A stretch of DNA of 53,852 nucleotides, from positions 1 through 53,852 of the forward strand of contig CAJULA010000022.1 of assembly GCA_910587155.1 (NCBI GenBank), in the 5' to 3' direction. The DNA comes from an uncultured Lachnospiraceae bacterium (GTDB taxonomy: Bacteria; Bacillota; Clostridia; Lachnospirales; Lachnospiraceae). The notes under the pieces are model-generated. The model had not been told where the DNA came from. It saw nothing but the letters and a program-made list of their open reading frames with translations, and searched no databases. Shown here in pieces: positions 1 to 8,401 of the stretch (position 1 is the first letter of the stretch; each line of letters begins with the position of its first letter). The translations under genes were made by a program, and so were the position numbers.

Positions 1-49
1 CCCTTTGGAGGGCTAATAGCAAACCACCAGTTGAACTGGTGGTTGCTGA
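1..49. mobile_element. Probable end of an IS200/IS605-type insertion element (partial)
   Basis: Positions 18-30 and 36-47 form a near-perfect hairpin (ACCACCAG, loop TTGAA, CTGGTGGT, one bulged A), preceded by a small CCCT/AGGG hairpin at 1-12. Subterminal hairpins of this kind mark the ends of single-strand-transposing IS200/IS605 elements. The reading frame of the downstream solute-binding protein is closed by a TGA at 47-49 and open from base 50, so the junction lies near 49/50. No transposase or TnpB is visible because the window starts here; the assignment is inference. Confidence 0.45.
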
Positions 50-169
50 CTTAAAGATGTGGATGCTTTCCTTGCCAAGTTTGACACGGACTGGCAGCGG
101 TATAACAGAGACATCATCCGCATGGTGCAGGAGTATGAAGAAAAGAACAAAAGCGCTGGCGTGCAGTAG
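50..169 (+). pseudogene. C-terminal remnant of an ABC sugar solute-binding protein
   Basis: An open frame of 39 codons ends at TAG 167-169, immediately before the first permease gene. The peptide (DVDAFLAKFDTDWQRYNRDI and onward) is helical and charged, like the C-terminus of extracellular sugar-binding proteins of the MsmE/UgpB type, and its place before two permeases fits. A TGA at 47-49 and the hairpin upstream separate it from the rest of the gene. It is therefore either an insertion-disrupted gene or the far end of a gene whose start lies left of the window. Identification rests on context and a short peptide. Confidence 0.5.
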
Positions 170-187
170 GAAAGGAGATTCGCAAAA

Positions 188-1048
188 ATGAAAAATGACA
201 GACAACGAACATTTTTAATGATTACAATTCCCATTCTGGCGCTGTTTATCTGCTTCAATACGATTCCGCTGATCCGGGGTGTGATCTACAGCTTTACCAA
301 TTTCAAAGGCTTCGGCAGTTACAGCTGGGTTGGTTTTCGTAACTACATAGATCTGTTTTCCGATGGCCGTGTGGGCAAATCTTATCTGTTTACCTTTAAG
401 CTTGCTATCGTGACCACAGTTGTGGTAAATGTACTCAGTCTGGTGCTGGCGCTGGCACTGAACAGCAAGATCCGCGCGAAAAGCTTTTTCAGAGGCGCAT
501 ATTTCCTGCCCAATATTCTGGGTGCGCTGGTTGTAGGTTATATTTTCAACTATTTCTTTACCTATATTCTGCCGGCAGTGGCAAATATGATGGGTATGAA
601 CTCCACCAGTATCCTTTCAGATCCCAAGTCCGCATGGATCGGTATCGTAGTGGTATGTGCATGGCAGGCCATCGCCATGAATACGATCATCTATATCTCC
701 GGCCTGCAGACCGTACCGGAAGATGTCTATGAGGCAGGCGGGCTGGATGGCGCTACCGGCTGGAAGCAGTTCAAATATCTGACTTTCCCGCTGATCATCC
801 CGTTCTTTTCCATCAATATGGTGCTGTGTGTGAAAAACTTTCTGATGGTATTTGATCAGATCATGGCCCTGACAAAAGGCGGCCCGGCGCAGAGTACGGA
901 ATCCATCTCCTATCTGATCTACAACAACGGTATGTCAGGCGGACAGTTCGGCTTCCAGAGTGCGAATGCGGTTGTATTCTTTATTGTGATCGTATGTGTA
1001 TCGGTTGCACAGATGAAATTTTCAAGCAGTAAGGAGGAACAGTTATGA
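188..1048 (+). CDS. ABC sugar transporter permease, MsmF/UgpA type
   Basis: A 286-residue inner-membrane permease of the carbohydrate CUT1 family. About six hydrophobic helices are visible, starting with residues 11-30. The cytoplasmic EAA loop, which docks onto the ATPase, is at about residues 182-201 (EAGGLDGATGWKQF). A good Shine-Dalgarno (AAAGGAG) lies 8-14 bases before the ATG. The gene follows a solute-binding protein remnant and overlaps the second permease by four bases (ATGA), so the two are translationally coupled. No ATPase gene is present; CUT1 systems of this kind commonly borrow a shared MsmK-type ATPase encoded elsewhere. The linked alpha-galactosidase suggests raffinose, melibiose or stachyose as substrates (inference). 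Confidence 0.93.
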   Translation: MKNDRQRTFLMITIPILALFICFNTIPLIRGVIYSFTNFKGFGSYSWVGFRNYIDLFSDGRVGKSYLFTFKLAIVTTVVVNVLSLVLALALNSKIRAKSFFRGAYFLPNILGALVVGYIFNYFFTYILPAVANMMGMNSTSILSDPKSAWIGIVVVCAWQAIAMNTIIYISGLQTVPEDVYEAGGLDGATGWKQFKYLTFPLIIPFFSINMVLCVKNFLMVFDQIMALTKGGPAQSTESISYLIYNNGMSGGQFGFQSANAVVFFIVIVCVSVAQMKFSSSKEEQL

Positions 1049-1890
1049 CGGAGACAAAAAAGCTCAAAGCGTCCGTATACGGTCCGATGGTCTTTCTGAT
1101 TCTCGGCCTTTCCACTATCATCTTTCCGCTTTATATGACGGTTATGATCGCGTTCAAGCAGCCGTCGGAAATGACCAACAGCATCAGCGGCATCCTCTCC
1201 CTGCCTAAGACATGGAGTCTTGCCAACTTCAGAGAAGCCATGGTCGTAACGGACTTCTGGCGTTCGCTTGGCAACAGCCTTCTGATTACTGCCGCTACGG
1301 TGGCGTTGTCTCTGGCCCTTCATTCCCTGATGGGATATGCACTGGGAAGAAACAAGGCCCACAGCAAATTTTACAGCTTTGTCTATCTGTTTATCGTCAG
1401 TGGTATGTTCGTTCCTTTTGCCATTCTGATGATGCCTCTGGCGAAACAGACCGCGGAACTGCATCTTGCAAATTGGGCTGGCGTAATCATCCTTTATGTG
1501 GTATTCTATATGCCAATGAATATACTTTTGTATTCGGGCTATCTTGTTAATATACCGATTGCGCTGGAAGAAGCGGCAAGGGTGGACGGCGCGTCCACAT
1601 GGACGACCTACTGGAAGATCATTTTCCCGATTATGAAGCCCATGCATGCCACGGTTGCCGTACTGACGGCGCTGGCAGTCTGGAACGATGTGATGACACC
1701 GCTTGTTATCATGGCAGGTTCCGGGAAAAATACGCTGCCGCTGGCACAGCTTAATTTCCAGTCCCAGTTCGGTACTAATTATAATCTGGCGTTTGCCTCT
1801 TATCTGCTGTCGCTTGTTCCGATTCTGATTTTCTATGTCATCTGCCAGAAGCAGATCCTGAACGGTGTCGTGAACGGAGCGGTGAAATAA
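1045..1890 (+). CDS. ABC sugar transporter permease, MsmG/UgpE type
   Basis: A 281-residue partner permease of the CUT1 family. The first membrane helix is at about residues 14-34. The EAA loop starts at residues 175-178 (EEAARVDGASTWTTYWKIIFP), the standard ATPase contact of the MalG/UgpE branch. Its ATG overlaps the stop of the upstream permease, so the two subunits should be made in equal amounts. The gap of 172 bases before the alpha-galactosidase holds a hairpin at 2003-2030 but no convincing promoter, so the enzyme may be in the same transcript. Confidence 0.93.
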   Translation: MTETKKLKASVYGPMVFLILGLSTIIFPLYMTVMIAFKQPSEMTNSISGILSLPKTWSLANFREAMVVTDFWRSLGNSLLITAATVALSLALHSLMGYALGRNKAHSKFYSFVYLFIVSGMFVPFAILMMPLAKQTAELHLANWAGVIILYVVFYMPMNILLYSGYLVNIPIALEEAARVDGASTWTTYWKIIFPIMKPMHATVAVLTALAVWNDVMTPLVIMAGSGKNTLPLAQLNFQSQFGTNYNLAFASYLLSLVPILIFYVICQKQILNGVVNGAVK

Positions 1891-2002
1891 CGGAAAATAA
1901 TATAACAGTTATGTGAGGCTGTCTGCGGAATACCGGGGTCATAACATTCCGGACCCTTTTATCATGTGCGCCGGTGTTTCTTGTAGATAGAGTGTCACAG
2001 AT

Positions 2003-2030
2003 ACGGCTCCGCGCGATATGACGGAGCCGT
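2003..2030 (+). other. Hairpin in the permease / alpha-galactosidase gap
   Basis: A perfect 9-bp stem (ACGGCTCCG at 2003-2011, CGGAGCCGT at 2022-2030) with a 10-base loop. No T run follows, so it is not a standard terminator; it could protect or process the mRNA between the permease and enzyme cistrons. Confidence 0.4.
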
Positions 2031-2062
2031 AAGCACAAAATCTGACAAAAAGGAGAGTATTC

Positions 2063-4252
2063 ATGGCAATTTACTATCATTCGTCGAGTCATATTTTTAC
2101 ATTGGATACAAAGAATACAACTTATCAGATGAAGGTTGATGACTACGGTTTTCTGCTGCACCTGTATTATGGCGCCAGGATTACCGGCAGCATGGATTAT
2201 CTCCTGACTTATATGGACAGAGGTTTTTCGGGGAATCCCGCTGATGCGGGCGGGGATCGGACCTATTCCATGGATGCGCTGCCGCAGGAATATCCCACGA
2301 TGGGCACGGGGGATTACCGCAGCACTGCGCTGGTGATCCACAACGGGGACGGTTCTGACTGTTGTGATCTGCGGTATGTGAGCCATGAAATCAGAGCGGG
2401 CAAATATGATCTGAAAGGGCTGCCGGCAGTGTATGCCGGGGAAGAGGAAGCGCAGACGCTGGAGATATTGCTGGAAGACCATGTAAGTGGTGTGCGGGTA
2501 CAGCTTTTGTACGGCGTACTGGAAGCTGAGGACATCATTACGAGGAGTGTGAAAATCACCAATTTGGGAAGTGAGGATGTCATTGTGGAGAAGGCGGCCG
2601 GCGCCTGTCTGGATTTTCTGGCCGGCAGTTATGACCTGCTCAGCTTCTATGGAAGGCATGCCATGGAGCGCAGCTTCCAGCGCAGAGAGATTGCCCACGG
2701 CAGTTTTTCCATCGGCAGCCGCAGAGGGACTTCCAGCCATCAGTATAATCCGGCGGTTATCATTGCCGACCGGGCGGCGACGGAGGATAGGGGCGCATGC
2801 TATGGTATGATGTTTGTTTACAGCGGCAGCTTTCTCTTCGAAGCGGAAAAGGATCAGTTTGACCAGACCAGAGTGATGATGGGGCTGCAGCGGGATCTGC
2901 TTCACTATACGCTGGAACGGGGCGAGGTGCTGACCGTGCCGGAAACGGTGCTCTGCTATTCGGACAGGGGCTTTGGAGAATTGTCCGGCCATTATCACCG
3001 CTGTATCAGGAACCACATCTGCAGAGGAAAGTACGGACAGGCCCTGCGTCCGGTGCTTTTAAACAGCTGGGAAGCCGTATACTTTGATTTTGACGGTGAT
3101 AAGATCTGCAAGCTGGCTGCGGATGCGGCCTCGCTTGGTATCGACATGGTCGTCATGGATGACGGCTGGTTCGGAAAACGGGAAGATGACAACAGCGGTC
3201 TGGGAGACTGGCAGGTCAATGAAAAAAAACTGGGCTGCACTCTTGGTGATCTGATTCGGCGTATTAACCGGCTGGGCGTGAAGTTCGGCATCTGGATCGA
3301 GCCGGAGATGATCTCTGAGGACAGCGAACTGTACAGAGAGCACCCCGACTGGGCGATACAGATTCCGGGCAGGAAGCCGGTGCATGGCAGAAATCAGCTT
3401 GTGCTCGACTTTTCCAGGGCGGAGATCCGGGAGCATATCTTCCGGCAGATCTGCAGTGTTCTGGATCAGGGCAATGTCGAATATGTAAAATGGGATATGA
3501 ACCGAAGTATTTCGGATTTCTATTCCCAGGAGAGAAGTGCCGGCAAAGTAACCCATGATTATGTGCTGGGCGTGTATGAATTTCTGGAGAGGCTGATAGA
3601 GCGGTATCCGGATATGCTGATCGAAGGCTGCAGCGGCGGCGGCGGCCGTTTTGACGCGGGGATGCTGTATTATACCCCCCAGATCTGGTGCAGCGATAAC
3701 ACGGATGCGTTGGATCGGCTGAAGATTCAGTACGGCACTTCGTTCTTTTACCCTGCTTCTTCCGTGGGCGCCCATGTGTCCGCTGTACCCAATCACCAGA
3801 CAGGACGGAGCGTCAGTCTCCATACCCGCGGCGTGGTAGCTATGGCCGGCGGTGGTTTCGGTTATGAACTGGATCCGGATCAGATGACGGAGGCAGAGAA
3901 AGAAGAAGTCAGAGAGCAGGTCAGGGCGTACAAGAAATATGCGCAGCTGACGCTGACAGGTGATTATTACCGCCTGTCCAGTCCCTTTGACGATGTTTAT
4001 ACCGCATGGATGTTTGTGTCTGCGGATGGCGGATCGGCACTGGTGAGCGCGGTTATGACAATGCAGAGCAGCAATCTTAACATGCCTGTCAGCTATGTCA
4101 GGCTGAAGGGCCTGAAAAGAGACGCTCTGTATGAGGATAAAGAGAGCGGCAGATGCTACTATGGCAATGCACTGATGGAAGCGGGGCTGCCTCTGCCTGC
4201 GGAGCTGGGAGAATATCTGTCTTATCAGATTGCGTTAACGGAAAGACTGTGA
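2063..4252 (+). CDS. agaA: Alpha-galactosidase, glycoside hydrolase family 36
   Basis: A cytoplasmic retaining alpha-galactosidase of 729 residues, the usual length for the bacterial tetrameric GH36 enzymes. It has an N-terminal beta-sandwich (about 1-320), a (beta/alpha)8 barrel and a small C-terminal beta domain. The barrel carries DDGWFG near residue 365, the nucleophile motif KWDMNR with Asp478, and CSDNTDA at 543-549 with the predicted acid/base Asp548. These residues are placed by analogy with characterised GH36 enzymes. It releases galactose from raffinose-family sugars or melibiose. There is no signal peptide, so substrate must be imported, presumably by the two upstream permeases. 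A clear AAGGAGAG ribosome site precedes the ATG, and a strong terminator follows at 4281. Confidence 0.97.
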   Translation: MAIYYHSSSHIFTLDTKNTTYQMKVDDYGFLLHLYYGARITGSMDYLLTYMDRGFSGNPADAGGDRTYSMDALPQEYPTMGTGDYRSTALVIHNGDGSDCCDLRYVSHEIRAGKYDLKGLPAVYAGEEEAQTLEILLEDHVSGVRVQLLYGVLEAEDIITRSVKITNLGSEDVIVEKAAGACLDFLAGSYDLLSFYGRHAMERSFQRREIAHGSFSIGSRRGTSSHQYNPAVIIADRAATEDRGACYGMMFVYSGSFLFEAEKDQFDQTRVMMGLQRDLLHYTLERGEVLTVPETVLCYSDRGFGELSGHYHRCIRNHICRGKYGQALRPVLLNSWEAVYFDFDGDKICKLAADAASLGIDMVVMDDGWFGKREDDNSGLGDWQVNEKKLGCTLGDLIRRINRLGVKFGIWIEPEMISEDSELYREHPDWAIQIPGRKPVHGRNQLVLDFSRAEIREHIFRQICSVLDQGNVEYVKWDMNRSISDFYSQERSAGKVTHDYVLGVYEFLERLIERYPDMLIEGCSGGGGRFDAGMLYYTPQIWCSDNTDALDRLKIQYGTSFFYPASSVGAHVSAVPNHQTGRSVSLHTRGVVAMAGGGFGYELDPDQMTEAEKEEVREQVRAYKKYAQLTLTGDYYRLSSPFDDVYTAWMFVSADGGSALVSAVMTMQSSNLNMPVSYVRLKGLKRDALYEDKESGRCYYGNALMEAGLPLPAELGEYLSYQIALTERL

Positions 4253-4280
4253 CATAAATTGGGGAGAATGAGTAAACACG

Positions 4281-4312
4281 ATAAAACGGGCCGGGTTTCC
4301 GGCCTGTTTTAT
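4281..4312 (+). terminator. Intrinsic terminator after alpha-galactosidase
   Basis: A 14-bp stem (ATAAAACGGGCCGG against CCGGCCTGTTTTAT, one G-U pair) with loop GTTT. The descending arm ends in a T-rich stretch. It closes the sugar operon. Confidence 0.85.
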
Positions 4313-4477
4313 TGTGGAGACTCACATTCCGGCAGAGGCAGAGATACCATCGTCAATTCTTATGATGCAACTATGATACAAACCTATGATAGGATAATAG
4401 CGGAAGATATCAGAAAACAGTCGCAGGCCGGTCTCCGACAATAAAATGATAACCGGCGATACGGGGAGGGAAAGAAT

Positions 4478-6208
4478 ATGAGAGTACAAAAAGACCAAGG
4501 GAAAAGCAGGCGCGGCGCTATGTCCGTCTGGCTGGCTGGCGGAGGGATGCTGCTATCGGCAGCGGTCTTTCTGGCCTCCTGCTCCATGACAGCGGAGGGG
4601 AAGGAAGGGCGTGTTACACCTGATGGCAGCGTCACAGCCCGGGGAAGCGTGGTTTCAGGGCGGGAGGTCCGTATCGGTAACCGTTCTCAGCGGTATCCGG
4701 TGACGGAAGAGGCGCCGAAAGGGTCACAGAAAAACTGGATTACGCTGTCGCTTCTGGAAGTGTCAGGGAATGGCGCTGATCTGCCCAAAACGGATGGAAA
4801 GAAGCCAAAAACCTGCTACATAAAAAAGCAGACAAACAGTAAGGGTGGTTTCTCTTCCGCGGCATGTTCTTATGATGTCCCGGTGGATTGGGTATTTGGC
4901 AGCAGATCAGGAGAACCTTGTCTGGAGGTTGTCTGGCCTGAGGGTTCAGACGCGGATGTCTGTCTGCATATAACGGAAAACCGCCTCTTTCCCAATGGCG
5001 TGGGAGATACCTGGAAGGAAATGCAAAAACTGATCCGCGAGAGTGCCGGCAAGACAGAGAATATGAAGTTTTCTGATTTCCGGTTCGAACGTTACCTGAG
5101 ATCGGACGACAGGGAACTTTTATTCTACAGCTTTGTCGGAAGCGCGGGAGAAGAGAAGGTGCAGTATGCCGTAGCCTATGTGGCAGGAGAACGATTCCTG
5201 GCGGAATTTATCGGAAGCTGTCCGCTGGAGACGGTGGGTGGAGAGACGATATGCGATTATGCCATAGAGGAGATTACCCGTTATATGGCGGCTTCTTACG
5301 AAGAGACGAAAGGAGAAAAGAACTTTGAACAGCTGAAATATCGCCCCTATCTGGGGCATGAGAATTGGGCCTGGGAAGATCTGCATAATCCCTTTGCCCT
5401 GGCAGCAGATATCTATGCCCCGGTGACGGATCTGCCTTTGAAAGGTGCAGACAGAGAGATTACTTTTGTGTCAGAGGAATGGGAAGAGCTGCTGCGGATT
5501 GCCACAAGGAGTCATAAGGATATGTCGGATCAGGAATGGAAGGAGTTTTCCGACAGACCGGTGCGGGCAAGTGACCTGGCCTGGATCCGCGAGGTGACGA
5601 TGACGGAAAGTCCGATTCCCGGCAGGGACACTGTGTCAGTGGGCGGATTGGTGCCAAAAGATCCGGCATGCGCGGATTATAATCTGACCACCCTGCAGGA
5701 CATTGCCGTACTGCCCAATCTGCAGCAGCTGACACTGGAAATCGGTGGTGCCACGGATTACGAAGTACTGAAAAACTGTCCGTCGCTGCAGGAACTTACC
5801 ATTGTCTCTGCAAGACCGTTAGAGGAGCCTGTGTGGCTGTGCGAGCTGCCCAATCTCACGTCCCTGACGCTGCGAATCAGTATGTTTTCCAGACTTGGTG
5901 AGATCGGATATGAAAAAGAAGGAGGGTCTACCTTTGACAAAGAGGAAGGCAAATCCGACACTTCTTCTCCTGACTGGGGCGATCTGTTACCGCGCTGTAA
6001 GTCTTTGCAGTATCTGGATCTGGAACAGGCCGGACTGACAGATTTTGGATTTCTGGACAGCCTGCCGGATCTGTATACCTTCTGCCTGAGCGGTGAGGAA
6101 AGCGGCACCGGGGCGGCAAGACGCAGACAGGCCGCTTTTGGCGAAGGAATGTATCCGCAGATCAAATGTCTGGTAGTTGATGATGCCTGGCTGCGCAATC
6201 CTGCCTGA
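4478..6208 (+). CDS. Secreted lipoprotein with C-terminal leucine-rich repeats
   Basis: A 576-residue protein with a type II signal peptide: basic N-terminus, hydrophobic stretch and lipobox FLASC with Cys35 as the predicted lipid-modified residue. Residues 60-380 resemble no family I recognise. Residues about 405-545 carry irregular leucine-rich repeats (LPNLQQLTLEI, CPSLQELTI, LPNLTSLTLRI, CKSLQYLDLEQ), a fold normally used for protein binding. It should sit on the outer face of the membrane. The start is supported by GGGGAGGG 7-14 bases upstream. The gene stands alone, and its last 47 bases overlap the convergent AraC-type gene. Function unknown. Confidence 0.8.
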   Translation: MRVQKDQGKSRRGAMSVWLAGGGMLLSAAVFLASCSMTAEGKEGRVTPDGSVTARGSVVSGREVRIGNRSQRYPVTEEAPKGSQKNWITLSLLEVSGNGADLPKTDGKKPKTCYIKKQTNSKGGFSSAACSYDVPVDWVFGSRSGEPCLEVVWPEGSDADVCLHITENRLFPNGVGDTWKEMQKLIRESAGKTENMKFSDFRFERYLRSDDRELLFYSFVGSAGEEKVQYAVAYVAGERFLAEFIGSCPLETVGGETICDYAIEEITRYMAASYEETKGEKNFEQLKYRPYLGHENWAWEDLHNPFALAADIYAPVTDLPLKGADREITFVSEEWEELLRIATRSHKDMSDQEWKEFSDRPVRASDLAWIREVTMTESPIPGRDTVSVGGLVPKDPACADYNLTTLQDIAVLPNLQQLTLEIGGATDYEVLKNCPSLQELTIVSARPLEEPVWLCELPNLTSLTLRISMFSRLGEIGYEKEGGSTFDKEEGKSDTSSPDWGDLLPRCKSLQYLDLEQAGLTDFGFLDSLPDLYTFCLSGEESGTGAARRRQAAFGEGMYPQIKCLVVDDAWLRNPA

Positions 6209-7108
6209 AATGGGTCTTCCGATATTGCAGCGGCGAGAGCCCATAATATTTCTGAAAGGTTTCACAATAATAACTCACACCGCCAAAGCCATGTTCGTAA
6301 GCGATATCCGTGATACTGCGGTCTGAATCCAGCAAAGGAACGAGACTTTTCCGAAGCCGGAACCTGGTGACATACGCGATGGGAGTGTCGTGGAGATATT
6401 TACGAAACAGCAGGGAGCACTTACTCTTGCAGCAGGCGCCTGCAGCGGCGATAGCGGTAAGGGTTATGCGGCAGGCGTAATGTTCTTCAATATAACAGAT
6501 CATTGCTCTGAGGGCGGCGAGTTCGGCAGATTCCCGGGTACGTCCGGCCTGTTTTCCGTCCAGGTTCTGATAGAGGATTTTCAGGATGGACAGAAAACCT
6601 TCCACCAGATCAAAACAGGACAGTGCCTTTGCCGGATCAGGGTCGTGCTCATAAGATTCATACAATTCTTCCAGCTTATTTACAATGACCGCCTGCCAGC
6701 CACCGCGATCAAGAGAGACGCACGGGCAGGCGGCATTTTCTATAACACATGTTATCAAACTTTGATAAAACCATGTATTTCCGCGTAACAGTTCCGGGGA
6801 GAGCAGGATGCAGATAAATTCGCACTCTTCATGTTCTCTGGAAAAGCCATAGTGCAGCTCCTGCTGTTTACCATGATTCCCCGGTCCTTTGTCAGAGAAA
6901 ACAGTTCTCCGTTTACATTGTAAGTCATTTTCCCCTGTTTGATTACGATAAATTCCAGATCCTCATGCCAGTGGCTGACAGCGGAATAAACCGGATAGGA
7001 AGAGAGTAAACCATACCGGACAGAAACCAGGAACAGAGGATTGTTATAAATGACCCGTTCTGATGAGTCCTGGTTGAACACGGAACAATATCGGGTGTTA
7101 TTATCCAT
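6162..7108 (-). pseudogene. AraC-family transcriptional regulator, frameshifted
   Basis: Two minus-strand reading frames together make one AraC-type regulator of about 315 residues. The first (from 7108) gives the N-terminal cupin sensor domain (SHWHEDLEFIVIKQGKMTYN). The second gives the linker and two helix-turn-helix motifs (ITLTAIAAAGACCKSKCSLL; SITDIAYEHGFGGVSYYCET). The frame changes between bases 6859 and 6860: adding one C there restores a continuous sensor sequence (NSRQLHYGFSREHEECEF). It is either a genuine inactivating single-base deletion or a sequencing error. The gene diverges from the acetyltransferase and converges with the lipoprotein. Its target is unknown; the nearby sugar genes are candidates. 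Confidence 0.85.
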
Positions 7109-7138
7109 GATTTTTCCTCCATAGGATTGCGAAAGGGA

Positions 7139-7166
7139 TTGGGAAATGTTCTGTCATTGTTATAAA
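7139..7166 (+). promoter_or_regulatory. Possible promoter of the acetyltransferase gene
   Basis: TTGGGA (7139-7144) and TATAAA (7161-7166) with a 16-base spacer, in the divergent gap between the AraC-type gene and the acetyltransferase. The -35 match is only fair. Confidence 0.35.
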
Positions 7167-7300
7167 ATTATACATGATTGCGGAAGATTTTGAAAGACGG
7201 ATGTGCTACCATGTATCATGTGATTGGTTACGGGCCGTGTATGAACTGTGCGGATATGGGATCTGATATTTTACATTGTATTGACAGGAGGATGGGAAGG

Positions 7301-7948
7301 ATGACAAACAGAGAACGCAGAGACAGGGGACTTGCCTATATTTCGGATGAGAGTATTTTTGAAGAACAGGCGGTATGCAGACGGATTTTACAAAAACTGA
7401 ATTTTATGGACCGCTCTGATTTTGCGGGGATCAGAAATGTGGTAAAGGAGCTTCTGGGGAAGTCGGAGGATGCTTTTATCAATCCGCCCTTTTATTGTGA
7501 CTATGGCAGTCATATAGAAGTGGGAAAAAATTTTTTTGCCAATTATAATTGTACGCTGCTGGACGTTGCGCCGATCAGGATCGGGGACAACTGTCAGATG
7601 GCACCCAATGTGTCCATTTATACTGCCGGACATCCGATTCATCCCCTGAGCCGGGATTCCGGTTATGAGTATGGAAAAGCAGTGACGATCGGCGATCATG
7701 TATGGATCGGTGGCAATACCGTGATCTGTCCGGGGGTAACGATCGGGGACCATGTGGTCATCGGTGCGGGCAGTGTGGTGACAAGGGATATTCCTGACTG
7801 GTGTATCGCGGCGGGAAATCCCTGTCGGGTGATACGCAAGATTACCGATGCCGACTTAAAGAAATTGTTCCGCGACGAGGAGATTGATGAAGAGGCGTGG
7901 GCGGATATTGAGCAGAAGATGGAGGGGATGAGAGAGCAGTACAGATAG
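7301..7948 (+). CDS. Sugar O-acetyltransferase, maltose/galactoside type
   Basis: A 215-residue enzyme of the LacA/Maa group, which moves acetyl from acetyl-CoA to sugar hydroxyls. The N-terminus (ERRDRGLAYISDESIFEEQA) matches the Mac domain, followed by PFYCDYGSHIEVG and left-handed beta-helix hexapeptide repeats from about residue 70 to 185. The presumed catalytic His lies in YTAGHPIHPLSR. A longer frame starts at 7178, but the ATG at 7301 is preceded by AGGAGG at 7286-7291 and begins where the family normally begins. It may detoxify non-metabolised sugars; no substrate can be read from the sequence. Confidence 0.92.
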   Translation: MTNRERRDRGLAYISDESIFEEQAVCRRILQKLNFMDRSDFAGIRNVVKELLGKSEDAFINPPFYCDYGSHIEVGKNFFANYNCTLLDVAPIRIGDNCQMAPNVSIYTAGHPIHPLSRDSGYEYGKAVTIGDHVWIGGNTVICPGVTIGDHVVIGAGSVVTRDIPDWCIAAGNPCRVIRKITDADLKKLFRDEEIDEEAWADIEQKMEGMREQYR

Positions 7949-8031
7949 CATGCAGGTCAATCCCCCCGCTGCCCTTAAGTGTTGCGGGATTGATGCCCGC
8001 TGCCTGCAGCAGGGGTATTGACTTATGCTAT
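7945..8031. repeat. Long imperfect inverted repeat, probable two-way terminator
   Basis: The ends pair as ATAGCAT (7945-7951) with ATGCTAT (8025-8031), followed inward by GTCAAT with ATTGAC and CCCC with GGGG. The CCCC arm can instead pair with a nearer GCGGGATTGA near 7984-7993, giving two mutually exclusive folds. The stop codons of both convergent genes lie in the outer stem. It could end transcription from both sides, or be a copy of a dispersed hairpin element. Confidence 0.55.
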
Positions 8032-8210
8032 GCTTTTATTCTGTCAATTTCTGTGAGGTTAAGACCGGAAGCTGTCAGAATTACTTTCAAGTCAAGATAT
8101 CTTTTTCTTAAAGATTTGTATATCTCAGAATCCTTTTCAGCTATCTCCATCCAATCCTGGATTCTTGAAAACTCCTCAACTGAAATTTTCAACATTTCTT
8201 TTTCGGTCAT
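8028..8210 (-). CDS. Small protein of unknown function, 60 residues
   Basis: A 60-residue charged protein (MTEKEMLKISVEEFSRIQDW at the start) that should be mostly alpha-helical, possibly a short coiled coil. There is no signal peptide or membrane segment. AGGTGAT lies just upstream of the ATG on the minus strand, which supports real translation, and the codon pattern looks natural. Its stop codon lies in the shared inverted repeat with the acetyltransferase gene. I do not recognise a family; a regulatory or adaptor role is only a guess. Confidence 0.6.
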   Translation of the reverse strand: MTEKEMLKISVEEFSRIQDWMEIAEKDSEIYKSLRKRYLDLKVILTASGLNLTEIDRIKA

Positions 8211-8366
8211 GGAATCACCTGCTTTCTGTTCAGTGGCTTTTATTTTACAATATCAGTATATCACAGACAGGAGGATAAAGTCTAATAAATTGGTTACAAT
8301 TCACACCTATGCCGGCTTTCACACGAATTTATGGCCAAATGGTCAAACTGTCAGTGAAAAAAATAC

Positions 8367-8395
8367 TTGACATTTCAGGCAAAGAGGATTAAAGT
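8367..8395 (+). promoter_or_regulatory. Promoter of the T-box / tryptophan transporter operon
   Basis: A perfect TTGACA (8367-8372), a 17-base spacer and TAAAGT (8390-8395). Transcription should begin near 8402, just before the T-box leader. Confidence 0.7.
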
Positions 8396-8401
8396 ATTGA
8401 A

